DNA from: DATLFA01 sp039934635
GTDB lineage: Bacteria; Actinomycetota; Acidimicrobiia; Acidimicrobiales; WLNW01
Length of the DNA: 6,615 nt
Direction: 5' to 3'
NCBI GenBank assembly: GCA_039934635.1
Contig: JBDTLT010000283.1
Coordinates: 1-6,615 of the forward strand
Both the position numbers and the translations under genes were made by a program. Of the stretch, positions 6,513-6,615 are shown piece by piece; position 1 is the stretch's first letter, and each line of letters opens with the position of its first letter. The notes under the pieces were generated by a model. That model had not been told where the DNA came from. It ran no database searches and saw only the letters and a list, made by a program, of their open reading frames with translations.

Positions 6513-6595
6513 TGGGCCGAGAAGGATTTGAACCTTCGTAGGCGTTAGCCGACGGGTTTACAGCCCGTTCCCTTTGGCCACTCGGGCACCGACCC
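6513..6595 (-). tRNA. tRNA-Tyr (anticodon GUA)
   Basis: Read on the minus strand, the 83-nt sequence folds into a class II cloverleaf. The acceptor GGGTCGG pairs with TCGGCCC (G-U pairs at 4-69 and 7-66). The D arm has CCC/GGG stems, the anticodon stem ACGGG/CCCGT encloses loop CTGTAAA with GTA at 6561-6559, the long variable arm has a GGC/GCC stem, and the T arm GAAGG/CCTTC encloses TTCAAAT. The discriminator base is A at 6513. The long variable arm together with a GUA anticodon is the bacterial tyrosine tRNA signature. The 3' CCA is not encoded (the next bases are CAACAC), so it must be added by tRNA nucleotidyltransferase. No tRNA partner is visible within the window. Confidence 0.95.
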
Positions 6596-6615
6596 AGGAC
6601 GCACGAGGATAACGC

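Noticed and set aside
6314..6541. A 75-codon plus-strand frame ending in GREGFEPS.
   Set aside because: The ending is the well-known artefact of reading the complement of a tRNA T arm as protein. The frame also overlaps the RHH gene and the tRNA gene.
1..6615. CRISPR arrays, insertion sequences, transposases or integrases.
   Set aside because: I found no regularly spaced repeats, no terminal inverted repeats and no transposase or integrase motifs on either strand.

Overview
The window is GC-rich chromosomal DNA, most likely from an actinomycete (Actinomycetota). This rests on strong G/C bias at third codon positions, a SARP-type regulator carrying a protein kinase, a STAND ATPase and WD40 repeats, an SCO6745/SalK-family gene, and an RHH antitoxin of the CcdA type common in this phylum. 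I cannot name the genus. Nothing marks a plasmid or phage.

Layout. (1) 1-791, + strand: the nearly complete 3' part of an SCO6745-family gene, cut by the left edge. (2) 807-5780, - strand: one giant gene of 1657 codons, convergent with the first and only 15 bp from it. In order it encodes a SARP DNA-binding head, a bacterial transcriptional activation domain (BTAD), a Ser/Thr kinase-like domain, an nSTAND1 P-loop NTPase, one transmembrane helix and about 14 WD40-like blades, ending in a Cys-containing tail. (3) 5781-5974: a divergent intergenic region with an AT-rich pocket and ribosome binding sites at both ends. (4) 5975-6172, + strand: a 65-residue secreted microprotein. (5) 6169-6432, + strand: an 87-residue CcdA-like RHH protein that overlaps the microprotein by ATGA. 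(6) 6513-6595, - strand: a tRNA-Tyr(GUA) gene.

How they may work together. The large protein looks like a complete one-polypeptide signalling route: a sensor/scaffold of propellers probably outside the membrane, an ATP-driven switch and kinase-like domain inside, and a DNA-binding output at the N terminus. Its kinase domain keeps the Lys/Glu/HRD/DFG residues but lacks nearly the whole activation segment, the most unusual feature here. The divergently transcribed pair (secreted microprotein plus RHH protein) shares its upstream region with the regulator and is a candidate target or partner. That is inference from position only. No toxin accompanies the RHH protein, and its C-terminal third changes codon character, so it may be a remnant of a toxin-antitoxin locus or a small repurposed regulator.
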